Positions 6,291 through 6,652 of a stretch of DNA of 6,652 bases are shown here, in pieces. The stretch lies in assembly GCA_026195755.1 (NCBI GenBank), contig JAPHRL010000203.1, positions 1-6,652 of the forward strand. The letters are read 5' to 3'. Every line of letters begins with the position of its first letter. The first letter of the stretch is position 1. This DNA comes from Kangiella sp. (lineage in GTDB: Bacteria; Pseudomonadota; Gammaproteobacteria; Enterobacterales; Kangiellaceae). The notes under the pieces were generated by a model, which searched no databases, was not told the DNA's origin, and saw only the letters and a program-made list of their open reading frames with translations. The position numbers and the translations under genes were made by a program.

Positions 6291-6581
6291 ATGGATAAAA
6301 ATTATTACGTTTATATTTTGGCAAGTCAAAAAAATGGCACCTTATACGTTGGAGTAACTTCAGAGTTAGTTAAGCGAGTGTGGCAGCATAAGAATAATGT
6401 TGTAGAAGGTTTTACTCAGAAGCATCAGGTTCACCAATTAGTATATTATGAGCAACACGAAGATTCTTATTCGGCTATACAAAGGGAAAAACGGTTAAAA
6501 GAGTGGAAGCGACAATGGAAGCTGGATTTGATTGAGGGTATGAATCCTGAATGGAGGGATTTATATAATGACATTATTTGA
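6291..6581 (+). CDS. Small GIY-YIG domain protein (COG2827/UPF0213-like), putative endonuclease
   Basis: A 96-residue single-domain protein of the GIY-YIG nuclease superfamily, the fold also found in UvrC and some homing endonucleases. The diagnostic pair appears as YVY (6-8) and YVG (19-21), separated by ILASQKNGTL. The helix with Arg29 (KRVWQHK) follows, then YYEQ (52-55), Glu66 in AIQREKRLKEWKR as candidate metal ligand, and the family-typical ending NPEWRDLY (85-92). The length is normal for these stand-alone proteins, so the gene appears intact. Their cellular function is largely unknown; a DNA nick or cleavage role is inferred from fold only. GC content is about 35% (103 of 291 bases by hand count), well below the preceding gene, and a GC-rich palindrome starts 8 nt after the stop. 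Both suggest acquisition as a small mobile unit, although its spacing and ribosome site would allow read-through from the sirtuin gene. Confidence 0.85.
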   Translation: MDKNYYVYILASQKNGTLYVGVTSELVKRVWQHKNNVVEGFTQKHQVHQLVYYEQHEDSYSAIQREKRLKEWKRQWKLDLIEGMNPEWRDLYNDII

Positions 6582-6586
6582 TTTAC

Positions 6587-6616
6587 TGGATCCCGCGGTC
6601 AAGCCGCGGGATGACG
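6587..6616. repeat. GC-rich palindromic element (REP-like), 9-bp stem with 5-nt loop
   Basis: ATCCCGCGG (6590-6598) and CCGCGGGAT (6604-6612) are perfect inverted copies around the loop TCAAG, flanked by TGG on the left and GACG on the right. No T-tract follows (ATGACGTGCATAAAAG), so it is not a standard intrinsic terminator, although the hairpin could stabilise the 3' end of the upstream mRNA. The form (TGGATCCCG... ...CGGGATGACG) resembles short dispersed intergenic palindromes found in many proteobacterial genomes. Only one copy is visible here, so repeat status is inferred. Extent is drawn around the stem plus its short flanks. Confidence 0.6.
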
Positions 6617-6652
6617 TGCATAAAAGAAATTGAGTTTTCATTCAGCAGATGA

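Noticed and set aside
5531..6581. Sirtuin plus GIY-YIG nuclease as an anti-phage defence pair
   Set aside because: The sirtuin has the full catalytic and zinc-binding set of a CobB deacylase and no fused effector or sensor domain, the neighbours are housekeeping genes, and the GIY-YIG gene differs strongly in composition.

Overview
This window looks like a chromosomal core-genome segment from a gammaproteobacterium of intermediate GC content. The evidence is a divergent lptD facing an amgK-murU-djlA cluster, an arrangement I know from pseudomonads and other non-enteric Gammaproteobacteria. Enterobacteria keep the lptD/djlA neighbourhood but lack amgK and murU. The genus cannot be fixed from the sequence. 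A Kangiella-like marine or halophilic lineage is a guess only. I see no rRNA, tRNA, CRISPR array, integrase or insertion sequence.

Layout. Positions 1-2098 (minus strand) hold the first 699 codons of lptD, the outer-membrane LPS translocon; its C-terminus runs off the left edge. A 128-bp divergent intergenic region follows. On the plus strand come amgK (2227-3261) and murU (3258-3950), which overlap by an ATGA, then djlA (3978-4790). A 75-bp gap with a small GC hairpin separates these from a second co-directional group: an all-alpha dimeric dUTPase (4866-5507), a CobB-type sirtuin (5531-6268), and a small AT-rich GIY-YIG nuclease-like gene (6291-6581). A near-perfect GC-rich palindrome (6590-6612) begins 8 nt after that last gene. 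Positions 6617-6652 show nothing recognisable.

How the genes fit together. The left half concerns the cell envelope: LptD inserts LPS in the outer membrane, AmgK and MurU salvage N-acetylmuramate to UDP-MurNAc (a peptidoglycan recycling route that bypasses MurA), and DjlA is a membrane-anchored DnaK co-chaperone. The right half is a loose housekeeping group: dUTP removal and NAD-dependent protein deacylation. The last gene plus palindrome stands apart in base composition (about 35% GC by hand count, against roughly 50% or more in sampled stretches of the gene before it). It looks like a small mobile or REP-like module added at the end of the group. This is the part of the window with the best chance of being under-described; the rest is largely conventional.
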